Shown: positions 1 through 11,575, counted from the stretch's first letter. The stretch: 64,000 nt of DNA from Megaustenia siamemsis (GCA_032433765.1 JAVIAB010000073.1:58833065-58897064), one strand, 5' to 3'. Numbers and translations: made by a program. Notes: generated by a model from the sequence alone, not told the origin.

Positions 1-1074
1 ATCTGGTAAGCTATGAACGTATGAAGGTGTTATAGTAGGAGTATTCCCGTCACTCATAGTTGACCATAACCTTTTTCAGAGCCCCTGGAAAATTATTATT
101 TTTTTTATTCTTGCGCCATGAATTCCCTTTTTCTATGAATATGTATTCTTCGTGCTTGAGTTGGAGCCGTAGAGTGAGTTTCCAAATTTTGCGGTCTGTA
201 ACTATTTATTCCCAGGCTGCAGGGTTTATATTCAGATTCTTCATGTCTTCATGTCATATTACACACGTCTATAAATCGAAAGTTTTGGGCGGCCAAGTTT
301 TTGCCGACTGATAGTTGCTGAAATAACTGAATATATTATATATGTGTTTGGACGTAAGTGAAGCTGATTGTTTTATTGCATATGATTGATTTCGGTTCCG
401 TAAATAAATATAAGTGTTTGTATAAAATTGTATTGATGAGACTGATTAATTATTAATCTAATGGACACTGCTGCGTTACAGACTGTCTGATAGGTGCGCA
501 ATCCTCCCTAACGCGGATAATTAAAGTCGCTAGTTAGGTGTCCACATACGTAATCCGTAATATTAATCGCTGGCTCTTACTGCCTGATGCATATCCCTTT
601 GCATGAACTAATTATTATGCCCTTATCAATGTTTTTGTAAAAATGCTTGTGACGTAATTTACAGCGATTTCGTCTGATCCGAGAATTCGACTTTAACGCA
701 TTATTTACAGGGCACGCAGTACGCTGAGTCGAACACGTACAATTATGTTAAATAAAGACCCTTATTTTTTCTGTAGTAATCCTTTCCTTTCCCTTTTTCT
801 CACAGTCTTAAAAACTTAATCACTCCCTACTCCACGCTTGTATCTTTCTTATATTTCATTCTATCTTGTTGTCATCTATCTTGTAACTAAAAGTCTACCT
901 GCGCCGTCATCACGATAGAGACAAAGAAAAGAGTCAAAGTCACATGCCACTCATGTTGTAAGAGGTGACATAGGAGATTGGGGATAAGGTCCTAGTTGGT
1001 GCTTCGCGCATCAGAGTTTGTGTGTAGCAGCTGTGCTGGGAACGTGCTGACGAGGGCACCACAACACGACGGGG
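1..1074. other. Intronic sequence, nothing recognised
   Basis: AT-rich DNA with only short frames and no motif or repeat that I could place. Confidence 0.5.
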
Positions 1075-1142
1075 ATGTCCGTTGACCACGACTAGCATCA
1101 AAAGGTGGTCATGTCAGGCTATGACAACCTATTCTATCAAAG

Positions 1143-1566
1143 GCGGCACTAGTTCTTTTGCCGTTTTAACATATTTCTTTCCTAGTTCTTTTGCCGTTTT
1201 AACATATTTCTTTCCTAGTTCTTTTGCCGTTTTAACATATTTCTTTCCTAGTTCTTTTGCCGTTTTAACATATTTCTTTCCTAGTTCTTTTGCTGTTTTA
1301 ACATATTTCGATTATTTTTGTTTTGGATGTTTCGTTACTTGCTAGCTATGTAGGATTAGTTTTACTTACATATCCGTGTGTGTGTTTTTTTTGTTTGTTC
1401 CTGCTGAAGGCCTATTGGGCCGAAACGTCGTTATATCTGTGTCGTCTACTTATCACGTAAAGCTTCTAACATACCATTGTTTCTATTTTTTTGTATTTTT
1501 CCTCACATTCAGCTTTACTGCAGCTTCGCATTTGTATGCATTCATTTGCATTTCTTTGTGTTAGCC
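1143..1566 (+). mobile_element. Retroposon-like insertion with 14-bp target duplication
   Basis: The 424-bp insert begins with a five-copy 33-bp array and continues into a stretch containing the short palindrome GGCCTATTGGGCC followed by GAAACGTC. The perfect 14-bp repeat at its two ends and the fact that the LINE reads through when it is removed show that it is an insertion. It encodes nothing recognisable and the family is unknown. Confidence 0.65.
1149..1313 (+). repeat. 33-bp tandem array, about 5 copies
   Basis: The unit CTAGTTCTTTTGCCGTTTTA... repeats every 33 bp with one or two mismatches. Being a multiple of three it leaves an open frame, which is not evidence of coding. Confidence 0.95.
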
Positions 1567-1837
1567 CTATTCTATCAAAGCAAGAGACAAAGCAGAATGT
1601 CGCTCCATGGTAACTAACTTTTGATGCGGAGACGACACTTTGAGAATGAAATCAAACATAAAGTGGCAGAAACGAACAGAAGAGCTAAAGACCGCAAATT
1701 ATATATTTCCTCGGTGCTGAAAGGCAAATGAGGAAGAATAAGAAGAAGGAAAAGAAGAGGGTTAAGAAGAAGAAGAAGAAAGATAAGATCCCTCTTCAAT
1801 CGTGTTTATTTTCCATAGTTTCGATATCTAGACAATT

Positions 1838-3165
1838 GTGGTGCCACTAGTCTTCAAAGTTTTCCAAGATGACGTCAGTCATCCATTTTTTTTGTTTTTT
1901 TTTTCTTTTTCCTTCTTGGGTAAGATATCACAAGTTTCTTGTATGATTTTCTTTAAGCATTTTCCATTTGATTGTAACATTTTCATCAGGATTTTCTCTT
2001 CTGTACTGCTCAATCCCTTCTAGCAGTTTTTAAAAAAAAAATATGTATTCTTTACTTGTATTATATACATTATCTTTAACATATTTTTGATTTAAAGCTG
2101 TTATCTCTAGTGGTATTGTTGGTGAATTAGTCTTTTATTTGTTTCTCTTTAGTTTGACTTTCAATTTCATCATTACAGAATTGTGATCTGAGTTAAAATC
2201 TACTCCTCTATAGATTTTGGTTTTCTTGATGCTATTATTGAACCTATCTTTTATCATTATGTAGTCTATGTTTCCGGTTGTTTCAAAATGGAGGAATTAT
2301 TTTTCTCCGGCTTGGTATATAACCGTTGATCAGAGGTTTAACAATGCTGCTATCGTAAAAACGATGTTGTTAATGAAACGTAGACCTGATGGGAAACAAC
2401 AGGTAAAAGAAAAAGAGGAAGACCCAGGGAGACACTGAGAAGAACATTGATGAGAGAGGCAAGAGCAGCAGGAATCGGCTCCCTCAATGAGATAGAACTG
2501 CTTGCACAGAACAGAGACAGATGGCGAGATTTGATAAAATATCTTTAAAAAAAAACTGCTAGAACAAAAAATTCATATAGGAGAAGGTGTATTTGGTCTA
2601 CGCCCTATGGGCCGGTTACGGCTCGAAAGGTCAATAGATAGATAGATAGTCTATTTGATTCCTCTTCTTATATCAGGCTTTTCGATGTGTATAGTTTCCT
2701 TTTCTCTTGCTCAAGGTAGGTGTTACATATTATCAACCAGTTTTCTTCACATTGTTGTATTAATCTTTCTCCTCTTTCACTTCTTTTTTTATAAACCATG
2801 ATTTCCTATAACGGTTTTATATCTACCTTTTCCTACCTTAGCATTCATATCATCCATTACAATCAAGATGTCCGACTATTTCACTTGCTTCATAACTTTA
2901 TTTATATCTTCATAGTATGCATCTATTTGTTCATCTGTATAGTCTTGAGTAGGTGCATATATCTGTATTATTGCTATGTTGGATGGTTTTGCTTTCATTT
3001 GGAGTAGTAAAATCCTATCATTGTAAGTCAACGGGTACTTATATGTGTAGCTCTCTTTTTATTACAATTTGTACACCTCTTTGATGTTCTTTTATGTTGC
3101 CTGACTATATAAATGTCTATTTTTCGTCATGCATATACCCACATTCTTTACATCTTATCTCTGAT
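1838..3165 (-). mobile_element. LINE (C-like) 5' region: AP-endonuclease domain relic
   Basis: Reading the minus strand gives endonuclease-like segments in order: IQIYAPTQDY near 2930-2960, VMDDMNAKVG near 2840-2860, ERLIQQCEENWLIICNT near 2710-2770, then IDYIMIKDRF near 2230-2265 and SDHNSVMMKLKVKLK near 2150-2200, followed by a lysine-rich linker with KKWMTD near 1870-1900. These are the APE endonuclease motifs of non-LTR elements, which nick the target to prime reverse transcription. Several stops and shifts are present and it is not functional. It is interrupted by plus-strand LINE-A material at about 2270-2650, flanked by TAGTCTAT on both sides. Confidence 0.75.
2389..2650 (+). mobile_element. 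LINE-A 3' end, copy 1
   Basis: Nearly identical to 33300-33556 and 43440-43690. It encodes the end of ORF2 (KRKRGRPRETLRRTLMREAR then RDRWRDLIKYL), followed by a short 3' UTR with GGGCCGGTTACGGCTC, and ends in (GATA)n. It is heavily 5'-truncated. Confidence 0.9.
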
Positions 3166-3271
3166 ATGCCTAAAATATATATGTTTAAATTAACTGTTAC
3201 AAATTGATACCATCCTGATTTGTTCTAAACATATCACATGAATATGTACACATACTGAGACATATACAAAC

Positions 3272-3388
3272 CTCATGAAGTTTGTTCAATTCCAGCCCAG
3301 CCTCCTCCAACTCATACTGTAGAAACACTCTCATATTTGCGGATTTGCTCAGATTGAGAATTGTGTTCATAAGCCTAAGGCAGCTGAC
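3272..3388 (-). CDS. Formin-type gene exon, FH3 C-terminal repeat (39 codons)
   Basis: The acceptor is TTGCTCCAAACAG and the donor GAG|GTTTGT; the exon is phase 0 at both ends. It encodes VSCLRLMNTILNLSKSANMR and then VFLQYELEEAGLELNKLHE. This matches the formin FH3 signature in which V-x-C-(L/M)-x-(L/F)-(I/M)-N-x-(L/I/V) is followed by a loop and R-V-H-L-Q-Y-E-F-x-x-x-G-L. It is the last exon found before the low-coordinate edge; the next exons (dimerisation/coiled-coil region, then FH1/FH2 if it is a full formin) should lie beyond position 1. The intron just downstream holds a LINE endonuclease fragment (1838-3165). Confidence 0.85.
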
Positions 3389-3524
3389 CTGTTTGGAGCA
3401 ATAATAATTAAGCCCGATTAGGAATTGATCTTGTACGCTCATCACTAAACCAAAGTTGACTATATATTTTTCTGTTTCACTAATATAATTTGTTTTCCAA
3501 ATCAAAAACAAAATTAAACACGTG

Positions 3525-6160
3525 ATGGAAGTGGGGATAACGCATCTCCTTACTTATCTGTTGTTGTTAGAGACATGGAAGTGGTGATAACGCATCTCCT
3601 TACTTATCTGTTGTTGTTAGAGACATGGAAGTGGTGATAACGCATCACCTTACTTATCTGTTGTTGTTAGAGAGATGGAAGTGGTGATTATGCATCTCCT
3701 TACTTATCTGTTGTTGTTAGAGACATGGGAGTGGTGATAACGCATCTCCTTACTTATCTGTTGTTGTTAGTAAAACCGAAGTGGTGATAATGCATCCCCT
3801 TAGTAATATGTTGTTGTTAGAGATATGTAGGTGGTGATAACGCATATCCTTACAATATGTTGTTGTTAGAGAGATGGGAGTGGTGATAATGCATCTCCTT
3901 ACCAATCTGTTGTTGTTATTGAGATGGAAGTGGTGATAACGCATCTCCTCACTAATATGTTGTTGTTAGAGAGATAGAAGTGGTAATAACGCATCTCCTT
4001 ACTAATATGTTATTTTTAGAAAGATGGAAGTGGTGATAACGCATCTCCTCACTAATATGTTGTTGTTAGAGAGATAGAAGTGGTAATAACGCATCTCCTT
4101 ACTAAGATGGTGTTGTTAGAGAGATGGAAGTGGTGATAACGCATCTCCTTACTAATATGTTGTTGCTAGTGAGATGGAAGTGGTGATAATGCATCTCCTT
4201 ACTAATATTTTGTTGTTAGAGAGAAGGAAGTGGTGATAACGCATCTCCTTACTAAAATGTTGTTGTTATTGAGATGGGAGTGGTGATAACGCATCTCCTT
4301 ACTAATATGTTGTTGTTAGAGAGATGGAAGTGGTGATAACGCATCTCCTTACTAATATGTTGTTATTAGAGAGATGGAAGTGGTGATAACGCATCTCCTT
4401 ACTAATATTTTGTTGTTAGAGAGATGGAAGTGGTGATAACGCATCTCCTTACTAATATGTTGTTATTAGAGAGATGGAAGTGGTGATAACGCATCTCCTT
4501 ACTAATCTGCTCATGTTAGAGATATGGAAATGGTGATAACGCATCTCCTTACTAATCCGTTGTTGTTAGAGAGATGGAAATGGTGATAACGCATCTTCTT
4601 TCCAATCTGTAGTTGTTAGAGAGATGGAAGTGGTGATAATGTATCTCCTTACTAATGTTTTGTTGTTAGAGAGATGGAAGTGGTGATAACGCATCTCCTT
4701 ACTAATATGTTGTTGTTAGATGGAAGTGGTGATAACGCATCTCATTACCAATCTGTTGTTGTTAGGGAGATGGAAGTGATGATAACGCATCTCCTTACCA
4801 ATCTGTTGTCGTTAGAGAGATGGAAGTGGTGATAACGCATCTCCTTACCAATCTGTTATTGTTAGAGAGATGGAAGTGGTGATAACGCATCTCCTTACCA
4901 ATTTGTTGTTGTTAGAGAGATGGAAGTAGTGATAACGCATCTCTTTACCAATCTGTTGTTGTTAGAGACATGGAAGTGGTGATAACGCATCTTCTTACTA
5001 ATATGTTGTTGTTAGAGAGATGGAAGTGGTGATAACGCATCTCCTTACTAATATGTTGATGTTAGAGAGATGGAAGTGGTGATAACGCATCTTCTTACTA
5101 ATATGTTGTTGTTAGAGAGATGGAAGTGGTGATAACGCATCTCCTTACTTATATGTTGTTGTTAGAGAGATGGAAGTGGTGATAACGCATCTCCTTACTA
5201 ATATGTTGTTGTTAGAGAGATGGAAGTGGTGATAACGCATCTCCTTACTAATATGTTGTTGTTAGATGGAAGTGGTGATAACGCATCTCATTACCAATCT
5301 GTTGTTGTTAGGGAGATGGAAGTGATGATAACGCATCTCCTTACCAATCTGTTGTTGTTAGAGAGATGGAACTGGTGATAACGCATCTCCTTATCAATCT
5401 GTTGTTGTTAGAGAGATGGAACTGGTGATAACGCATCTCCTTACCAATTTGTTGTTGTTAGAGAGATGGAAGTGGGGATAGCGCATCTCCTTACCAATCT
5501 GTTGTTTTTAGAGAGATGGAAGTGGTGATAACGCATCTCCTTACCAATCTGTTGTTGTTAGAGAGATGAAAGTGATTATAACGCATCTTCTTTTTAATAT
5601 GTTGTTGTTAGAGAGATGGAAGTGGTGATAACGCATCTCCTTACTAATATGTTGATGTTAGAGAGATGGAAGTGGTGATAACGCATCTCCTTACTAATAT
5701 GTTGTTGTTAGAGAGATGGAAGTGGTGATAACGCATCTCCTTACTAATCTGTTGTTGTTAGAGAGATGGAAGTGGTGATAACGCATCTCCTTACCAATCT
5801 GTTGTTGTTAGAGAGATGGAAGTGGTGATAACGCACTCCTTATAAACCTGTTGTTGTTAGAGAGATGGAAGTGGTGATAGCGCATCTCCTTACCAATCTG
5901 TTGTTGTTAGGGAGATGGAAGTGGTGATAACGCATCTCCTTACCAATCTTTTATTGTTAGAGAGATGGAAGTGGTGATAACGCATCTCCTTACTAATATG
6001 TTGTTGTTAGAGAGATGGAAGTGGTGATAGCGCATCTCCTTACCAATCTGTTGTTGTTAGAGAGATGGAAGTGGTGATAACGCATCTCCTTACTAATATG
6101 TTGTCGTTAGAGAGATGGAAGTGGTGATAGCGCATCTCCTTACTAATATGTAGTTGTTTG
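3525..6160 (+). repeat. 50-bp satellite array, about 52 copies
   Basis: The unit is GGAAGTGGTGATAACGCATC followed by TCCTTACTAATATGTTGTTGTTAGAGAGAT. Copies differ mainly at ACTAATATG versus ACCAATCTG, which group in blocks. It starts about 140 bp upstream (gene sense) of the exon at 3272-3388. There are no unique spacers between units. Confidence 0.97.
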
Positions 6161-6591
6161 AGATGAAACAGGGAATAGATGAGGATGTATGAAACGGGTA
6201 TGTAGCGGGGCAACACGAGAAACAGAGCATTGATGAGAGTTGAATGAAACAGACGATATTAGTAGAGAAATAATAAACATCTAGGGGAGACAAGCAGAAG
6301 TGGTCAGGTGTGAGTGAGTGAACTGTTTTGGGAAAAAGGCGAAATAAGCGTGAATGGGTGAGATATTTTAAGGGGAAGTAGGGAGATGAGAATAGACGTA
6401 GATTTTAAAGTCAGTGTGCATTTTAGCCGGGTCCAGTGCGGACGTCTAGAGAAATCCAGTTAGCTTACCGCGGACTAGAAAGGAGTTGTAAATAGATGAA
6501 AGTTAAGACAAATATATGGCGACAGCCAATTAGTTTAGTTATCCTATTTCCAGGAGTTGTGATTGTTAGTTACTAAATGTTGTGTTAGATA

Positions 6592-6895
6592 TGGCAATAT
6601 AGAATAGGTGTGATTGTCACTGTTAAGGTTAGGGTTACCTTATCGGCAACGAAACTGATTGTGAATCAGTGAAATTGACACAGTAGAACATTGTTGGAAA
6701 CTTGTTAAGTGTCCAGCGCTCGCCGACTTTGAGGGAGTCGTGGAGCAAGACTTATGAAGAATATAGAATAAGTGTGATTGTAGCTGTTAAGGTTAGCGTT
6801 ACCTTCTCGGCATAGAAACTGATTGCGAAATAGTGCAATCGACACGTTGTTGGATAATCTCGCCGACTTCGAGGAAGTCGTGGCGGGAAAGTTTA
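6592..6895. repeat. Diverged tandem duplication of about 165 bp
   Basis: Two adjacent segments (from about 6598 and 6763) share ATAGAATARGTGTGATTGT, CTGTTAAGGTTAG and GTTACCTT, and both end near a CGCCGACTT..GAGG.AGTCGTGG motif. The rest of 6161-7040 shows nothing else recognisable. Confidence 0.7.
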
Positions 6896-7534
6896 GGAAG
6901 CTTATGACTAAGCTTCTACCATGAAGAGAGACTTTCATCGATCGTGTAGATCGTCCACATCATTGGGAAACTTCAAGTAAGGGTCCTCAGAGACTTGGGT
7001 GCTTATGACTAGCTTCTACGACACACAATTGAACTTGTTATAGTCCGTTCAGATTCGTTTGCCTAGACATTAATTTATTTTTTTAAAAACTTATTGTTCA
7101 TTTGCATTGATCTTTTGAAGTTAGGTTTAGAATACTAATGTCGCTATAAAAATATTTTTTATCAAAGAAATGTGATCCAGTTTCAAAGATGCCTTATTTA
7201 ACCTATATTAAAAAAAAGTTAATCGATATTATAAACACCGGCGGGATTATGTAGATGCTTACATCTCACAGCTGATTCTTTAACATATAGGCATGACCTT
7301 CACGGCTGAATGCGCACCGTCCTAAAATAGTTATGTTTCCACTATAAATTTTTATAAAGAAATGTTACATATGAAATTTCCCGTTTAGCACAAAATGACA
7401 TTTTAGCCGAAACCGGAAATTATGTGACGTCAAAATCACGGCCGTAGACTCGAGTTCGAGTCATAATTCAGAGGCGAATCTCAATATTTACAGAAAGGAG
7501 GCGGCACTATCCATATTATCTTCTGCAAGTCTAT

Positions 7535-8818
7535 GTGAGAATGAATATAAAGGCAAAATATTTTACTGAGTATAACATTGCTATAAAGATTTATCAATAC
7601 TTCTGCAGAGAGCGTAAAAAGGGACATCTTTATTGTTCTTTATCAAACCCTGAGAAGAGAACAATGCATATTTTAGGTTTGTGTAAACGTTCATTTGATC
7701 GAATAGTTAAAGGAAGCGGATATTTATTGCCAACAAATGCAAGAAAGCAAGGAAGGAAAGAAACGTTAGACAGTTTTGATAAGGACCTAGTAAAAAGAGA
7801 AATCTGTCGAATGTTTGATATAAACGAAGAAGTGACACTTAGAAAGTTGAAGCTTTGGCTGAAAACTAACAACGACATTGAAATATCAAAAACTTCATTA
7901 TGGAAAATATTAAGAAGTGCAGGCTTCACCTTTAGAAAGTATGCTGGTGGGAAAAACATTATTTGTGAGAAGCCACATCTAGTAGCTCTTAGAAGCAAGT
8001 ATTTACGTGAAGTGAAGGAAATGCGCGAAAATGATTATGATATTGTTTATTTAGATGAAACTTGGATCAACGCTCATCATACAAATGAAAAGGAATGGCA
8101 GTTAGCAGATGGAAGTATTAAAAGATCAGTACCAAGCAGTAAAGGGCAACGTTTGATAGTTGCACATGCAGGTAGCAGACATAATGGGTTGTTGCAGAAT
8201 GCTCATCTCGTTTTCATTTCAAAATCCATAGACAATAGAGACTACCACTCCGAAATGAATGGGCACATATTTAAAGACTGGATCGAGAAAAGTATCCTTC
8301 CAATATTAGATCGACCTTCTTGTCTGATAATGGACAATGCTTCATACCATAACGTAGTTAACGTAGAAGATAGAATCCCAACATCATCAAGTACAAAAGA
8401 TGCAATCAAAACGTGGCTCATAAAAGAGCACATACAAGTTAACGACAGCTACTTGAAACCCGAATTGTTTAGCCTTGTAAAACAGACACAACGTACAAAG
8501 ATATTTAAAATAGACAAGTTAATTCAAGAACATGGCCATAGATGTTTGAGACTACCTCCATATCATGCACACTTAAATCCTATAGAACTAGTTTGGGCAA
8601 AAGTTAAAGGACACGTAGCATATACAAATAAAACTTTCAAATTATGCGATGTTGAGACACTTACAAATCAGGCTCTATCAAATATAAATAAAGACTACTG
8701 GGTAAAATGTGAGGATCATGTGTTACGACAAGAAGAGGAATATTGGAAAAAGGATGGTTTGTTGTTTGTTCAGCCGAAAGCAGTAATCGACCTATTTGAC
8801 TCGTCTGATTCTGAATGA
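7535..8818 (+). CDS. DDE transposase, Tc1/mariner (IS630) superfamily, DD83E
   Basis: The 427-residue protein is uninterrupted. Residues about 10-150 are basic with helix-turn-helix-like segments (VTLRKLKLWL, ISKTSLWKILRSAGFTFRK), the expected DNA-binding part. The DDE_3 catalytic core follows: D174 in VYLDETWIN, D267 in CLIMDNASYH and E351 in LPPYHAHLNPIELVWAKVKG. The protein should cut at the inverted ends and insert the element at TA. There are 83 residues between the second D and the E, against 34-41 in most Tc1/mariner families, because of an insertion rich in Lys and Asp. That spacing is close to the DD82E group called Sailor. The start used is Met at 7535; a second Met lies two codons on. 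With no stop or shift, a recent arrival is likely. Confidence 0.93.
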   Translation: MRMNIKAKYFTEYNIAIKIYQYFCRERKKGHLYCSLSNPEKRTMHILGLCKRSFDRIVKGSGYLLPTNARKQGRKETLDSFDKDLVKREICRMFDINEEVTLRKLKLWLKTNNDIEISKTSLWKILRSAGFTFRKYAGGKNIICEKPHLVALRSKYLREVKEMRENDYDIVYLDETWINAHHTNEKEWQLADGSIKRSVPSSKGQRLIVAHAGSRHNGLLQNAHLVFISKSIDNRDYHSEMNGHIFKDWIEKSILPILDRPSCLIMDNASYHNVVNVEDRIPTSSSTKDAIKTWLIKEHIQVNDSYLKPELFSLVKQTQRTKIFKIDKLIQEHGHRCLRLPPYHAHLNPIELVWAKVKGHVAYTNKTFKLCDVETLTNQALSNINKDYWVKCEDHVLRQEEEYWKKDGLLFVQPKAVIDLFDSSDSE

Positions 8819-8934
8819 TCATTACTCTGATTAAGTCTACAGATAAATAGTTTGATTTGCAAAATTTCCTAGTTGATTTGTTAAACAGTTTATTGTTCAA
8901 GACCACCCAAGCAATCAAAAATATGTTATAAGCA

Positions 8935-9130
8935 AACCAACAACCATTACTTTGAATGGAAGCCTGCTTGAGTCAGTACAGAAGTTCAGCTATCTTGGAT
9001 CCACTATTACAGCCACACTTTCCTTAGATGAGGAACTAAATGTACGTATTTGAAAGGCAGCGACAACATTTGGGAAACTCACACCAAGAGCATGGAACTA
9101 TATCAAATTGACTCTACGAACAAAAGTTCT
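8935..9130 (+). mobile_element. LINE ORF2 fragment inside the transposon
   Basis: Plus-strand translation gives TITLNGSLLESVQKFSYLGS and then ITATLSLDEELNVRI, a stop, and KAATTFGKL. This is the post-reverse-transcriptase region of a LINE ORF2, where YLGS..I..D.....I..RI.KA is typical. It lies between the transposase stop and the right inverted end, so it was captured by, or inserted into, the DNA transposon. Confidence 0.7.
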
Positions 9131-9430
9131 ATATATAATTTAAAATTTGTATACTTGCCACCAAGTAAAATTTTATGGACACGCCTATGGGTCATCGTTG
9201 CACTAGATTACTGTAAAACATTTTGATTAGGGTCAAAATAATAGTTACATGGGCAAAGATCAAAGGAATTCGCCGCTTTAAGAAAACCGTTATAGCTAGA
9301 CATCGAGTAACACATATGTTCTCGTGACATGGACATTTTAACACCGTATGCCAAAAATCATGTGAAATCATCAAGAACTTTTTGAATTATAAATCATAAC
9401 ATCTCGACAAACGATTCTGAACGGACTATA

Positions 9431-10183
9431 GTCAAGTAGTTTACACAGAGTTGGGAACTCGACAAGAGAGTTCCACAGAGTTTGGGCTATATTAGCAGTC
9501 CATGAGGAGTGCACCTGAGGGTGGCACTAATGTTAATCAAGGGAGGGAATTATCACTGTTAATATATGTACTGTTAATTTATGAAATGTGTTTACGTGAT
9601 CCGGACATGTGCCTTGTCAAATAAAGATGTTTTGTGTGTAGTAAGGACTTGTGTTGAGTCATTAAAACATCTTCAGTATTACAACCATCTAGCGAGTGAA
9701 CGAGCTGGGAGAAATCGCGGGGAATTGATAAGTTACAACGTGAAGTACTACACTATAGATCATAACGGTCCAAGGAGAGTCGCAACGGAATGACGTGAAG
9801 TACGAGGCATCAATCATGGCGGTCCAAAAGACTGGCATGGCAGTTTGAGCAAGGGGCAGATCATAAGAGTGGCGAGCAACTCGACATTCAGCAATCCGGC
9901 CATAAGCAGCATCACGAACCTTCGCTCATCGTGCTAAAGCACCTCTGGTACTCGGGCTCGTGGTGAAGAGGAGTGATCTCAGTCTCAAGGTTGACGAGCG
10001 GTCAATCGATCGTCATTTCATCGGTCACGACATTGATTGTCAAGTGATTGTCGATAAAGATCAAGTGAGATTATTACATTTGGTACAGTGATATTAGATC
10101 ACAGGATATTACTGGTCTCTCTCCCAAGAAATATTACATCAGTCCCTAGAGGCGTTCATGAGACAAAGAAGGTAGTATTATTA
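9431..10183 (+). other. Unclassified, possibly LTR-like stretch
   Basis: It contains an AATAAA signal near 9620 followed by a GT/TTG-rich stretch, as in many LTRs, but no partner repeat or internal gene is visible. The short frame at 9581-9793 is not recognised. Confidence 0.25.
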
Positions 10184-10236
10184 CAGAGAGATGGAAGTGG
10201 TGATAACGCATCTCCTTACTAATCTGTTGTTATTAT
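10184..10236 (+). repeat. Isolated monomer of the 50-bp satellite
   Basis: One unit (AGAGATGGAAGTGGTGATAA...) in the same orientation as the 3525-6160 array, 4 kb away on the other side of the DNA transposon. Confidence 0.95.
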
Positions 10237-11312
10237 TGAGTTTCAATTTGTCTATGACTGATCTGATACACTTGTTGCCTTCTTCATGATCCAACCCTTC
10301 ATTCGCCATGTTACTCTTCATAAATTATTTATATTTACTTATTCAAAGGAATTCTCATAGTCAATACATGCAGACATTTATGTTATTTTTGAATTAAATT
10401 ATAATTTTCTCTTTAATGTATATGCTTATTAAGCCACATCTCAGTTAAAACCGAGATTCCTTTACTATATTAATAGTTCACCGTTAGCTCAACTAATAAT
10501 TTATTATTCGATATTTGCATACATATTTCATTTAGTCTCTATTTGTAGCAATTTATTTTAGTCTCATAAAAGAAGAAAGTTAAAAATAAAAGAACGTTTC
10601 CGTCACTAAGAAGTTGTTAAATATTCTGTCTTTCTTTCCCGTAATCCTTCAAGTTGTCCGTTAAACAGCACTTTGTACAGCACTGACATTTGAGAGTTAA
10701 ATGTTGACCGTTAAACAGCACTTTGTACAGCACTGACAGCAGAAAACATCTTCTTTCGTTCGTCTTATTTTGTATATCTGCTCCTTGAGAAATGATGAAA
10801 TCAAGACCTGTTTCTGTGATGTCCTTTCATTTCCTTACTCTTCTTGCCCACATATCCATTCTCTGCAAGACTAGTTTTCGCAAGGCCGGACCAGAGGTGT
10901 AAATGGCCATATCACTTAAGTTCGCATATCTTCTCGCTGATCAGGCTCTCCTGTTAGAGACTAATGTGTGCTCAGTCTTTCTCTAGTTTATGGGGAACGC
11001 CTACAAATGTTAAGCTGATGTAAACCTGTTGATAAGAATGAAAAGGGAACAACTGGTGTTTTTGTTTACAACTTTACGTATATTAGGGACAACTTTCTAG
11101 TTTAGTCAATAGATCGATTTCAGTATTTAACGGACAACGCCTCAGTACTTAGATTCCCTCCTCTGTACTTTCCCAGCATGAAGCACGCCTACCACGCACA
11201 AGCGAAAGCACTGAAGATGGCATTAGCTCTGATAAACAAACTTTGCAGAACCATCGAAGACCTTCACTTCACGAAGTCGTCTCTACGACATGTGTGACAA
11301 GTGAGACTGGTT
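10237..11312. other. Intronic sequence, little recognised
   Basis: Only a short direct repeat (CCGTTAAACAGCACTTTGTA at about 10660 and 10710) was noticed. Confidence 0.5.
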
Positions 11313-11575
11313 CTATTCTCTGAGAACGCTTCATGCTATGAATGTTCACGTCGTTTCGTCGAGGGCTGGAAGAAGGCTATTCTCTGAGAACGCTTCATGC
11401 TATGAATGTTCACGTCGTTTCGTCGAGGGCTGGAAGAAGGCTATTCTCTGAGAACGCTTCATGCTATGAATGTTCACGTCGTTTCGCCGAGGGCTGGAAG
11501 AAGGCTATTCTCTGAGAACGCTTCATGCTATGAATGTTCACGTCGTTTCGTCGACGGCTGGAAGAAGGCTATTCT
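11313..11575 (+). repeat. 64-bp tandem array, 4 copies
   Basis: The unit CTATTCTCTGAGAACGCTTC... repeats at 11313, 11377, 11441 and 11505 with very few differences. The rest of the intron up to 12855 shows nothing recognisable apart from a short GT run near 12600. Confidence 0.95.

Larger units (their letters stand above)
1075..1650 (+). mobile_element. LINE-C 3' end, split by an insertion
   Basis: Bases 1090-1142 and 1567-1650 together match the 3' coding end of the LINE copy at 55631-56370 (shared segments around ATCAAAAG..TGG, GCCTATGACAACCT and ATCAAAGCAAGAGACA). The two halves are separated by 424 bp flanked by a 14-bp direct repeat (CTATTCTATCAAAG at 1129 and 1567). Frames are broken; this is a relic. 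Confidence 0.75.
7041..9428 (+). mobile_element. Tc1/mariner-superfamily transposon, Sailor-like, complete
   Basis: The ends are inverted: the left end TAGTCCGTTCAGATTCGTTT is matched by the reverse complement of 9409-9428 with one mismatch, and weaker similarity continues inward for a further 40-60 bp. Both ends are flanked by TA (7039-7040 and 9429-9430), the expected target duplication. The 2.39-kb element carries one intact transposase gene (7535-8818) on the plus strand, antisense to the host gene, within a 9.5-kb intron. A LINE scrap at 8935-9130 lies between the gene and the right end. Confidence 0.88.

Noticed and set aside
1082..1345. 87-codon frame with an 11-residue repeat
   Set aside because: It is the 33-bp array inside a retroposon inserted in a LINE.
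3525..6160. CRISPR-like regularly spaced repeats
   Set aside because: The units are fully tandem with no unique spacers and the host is eukaryotic.
9581..9793. 70-codon frame after the transposon as a host or LTR gene
   Set aside because: It has no motif, no partner LTR and no splice context.
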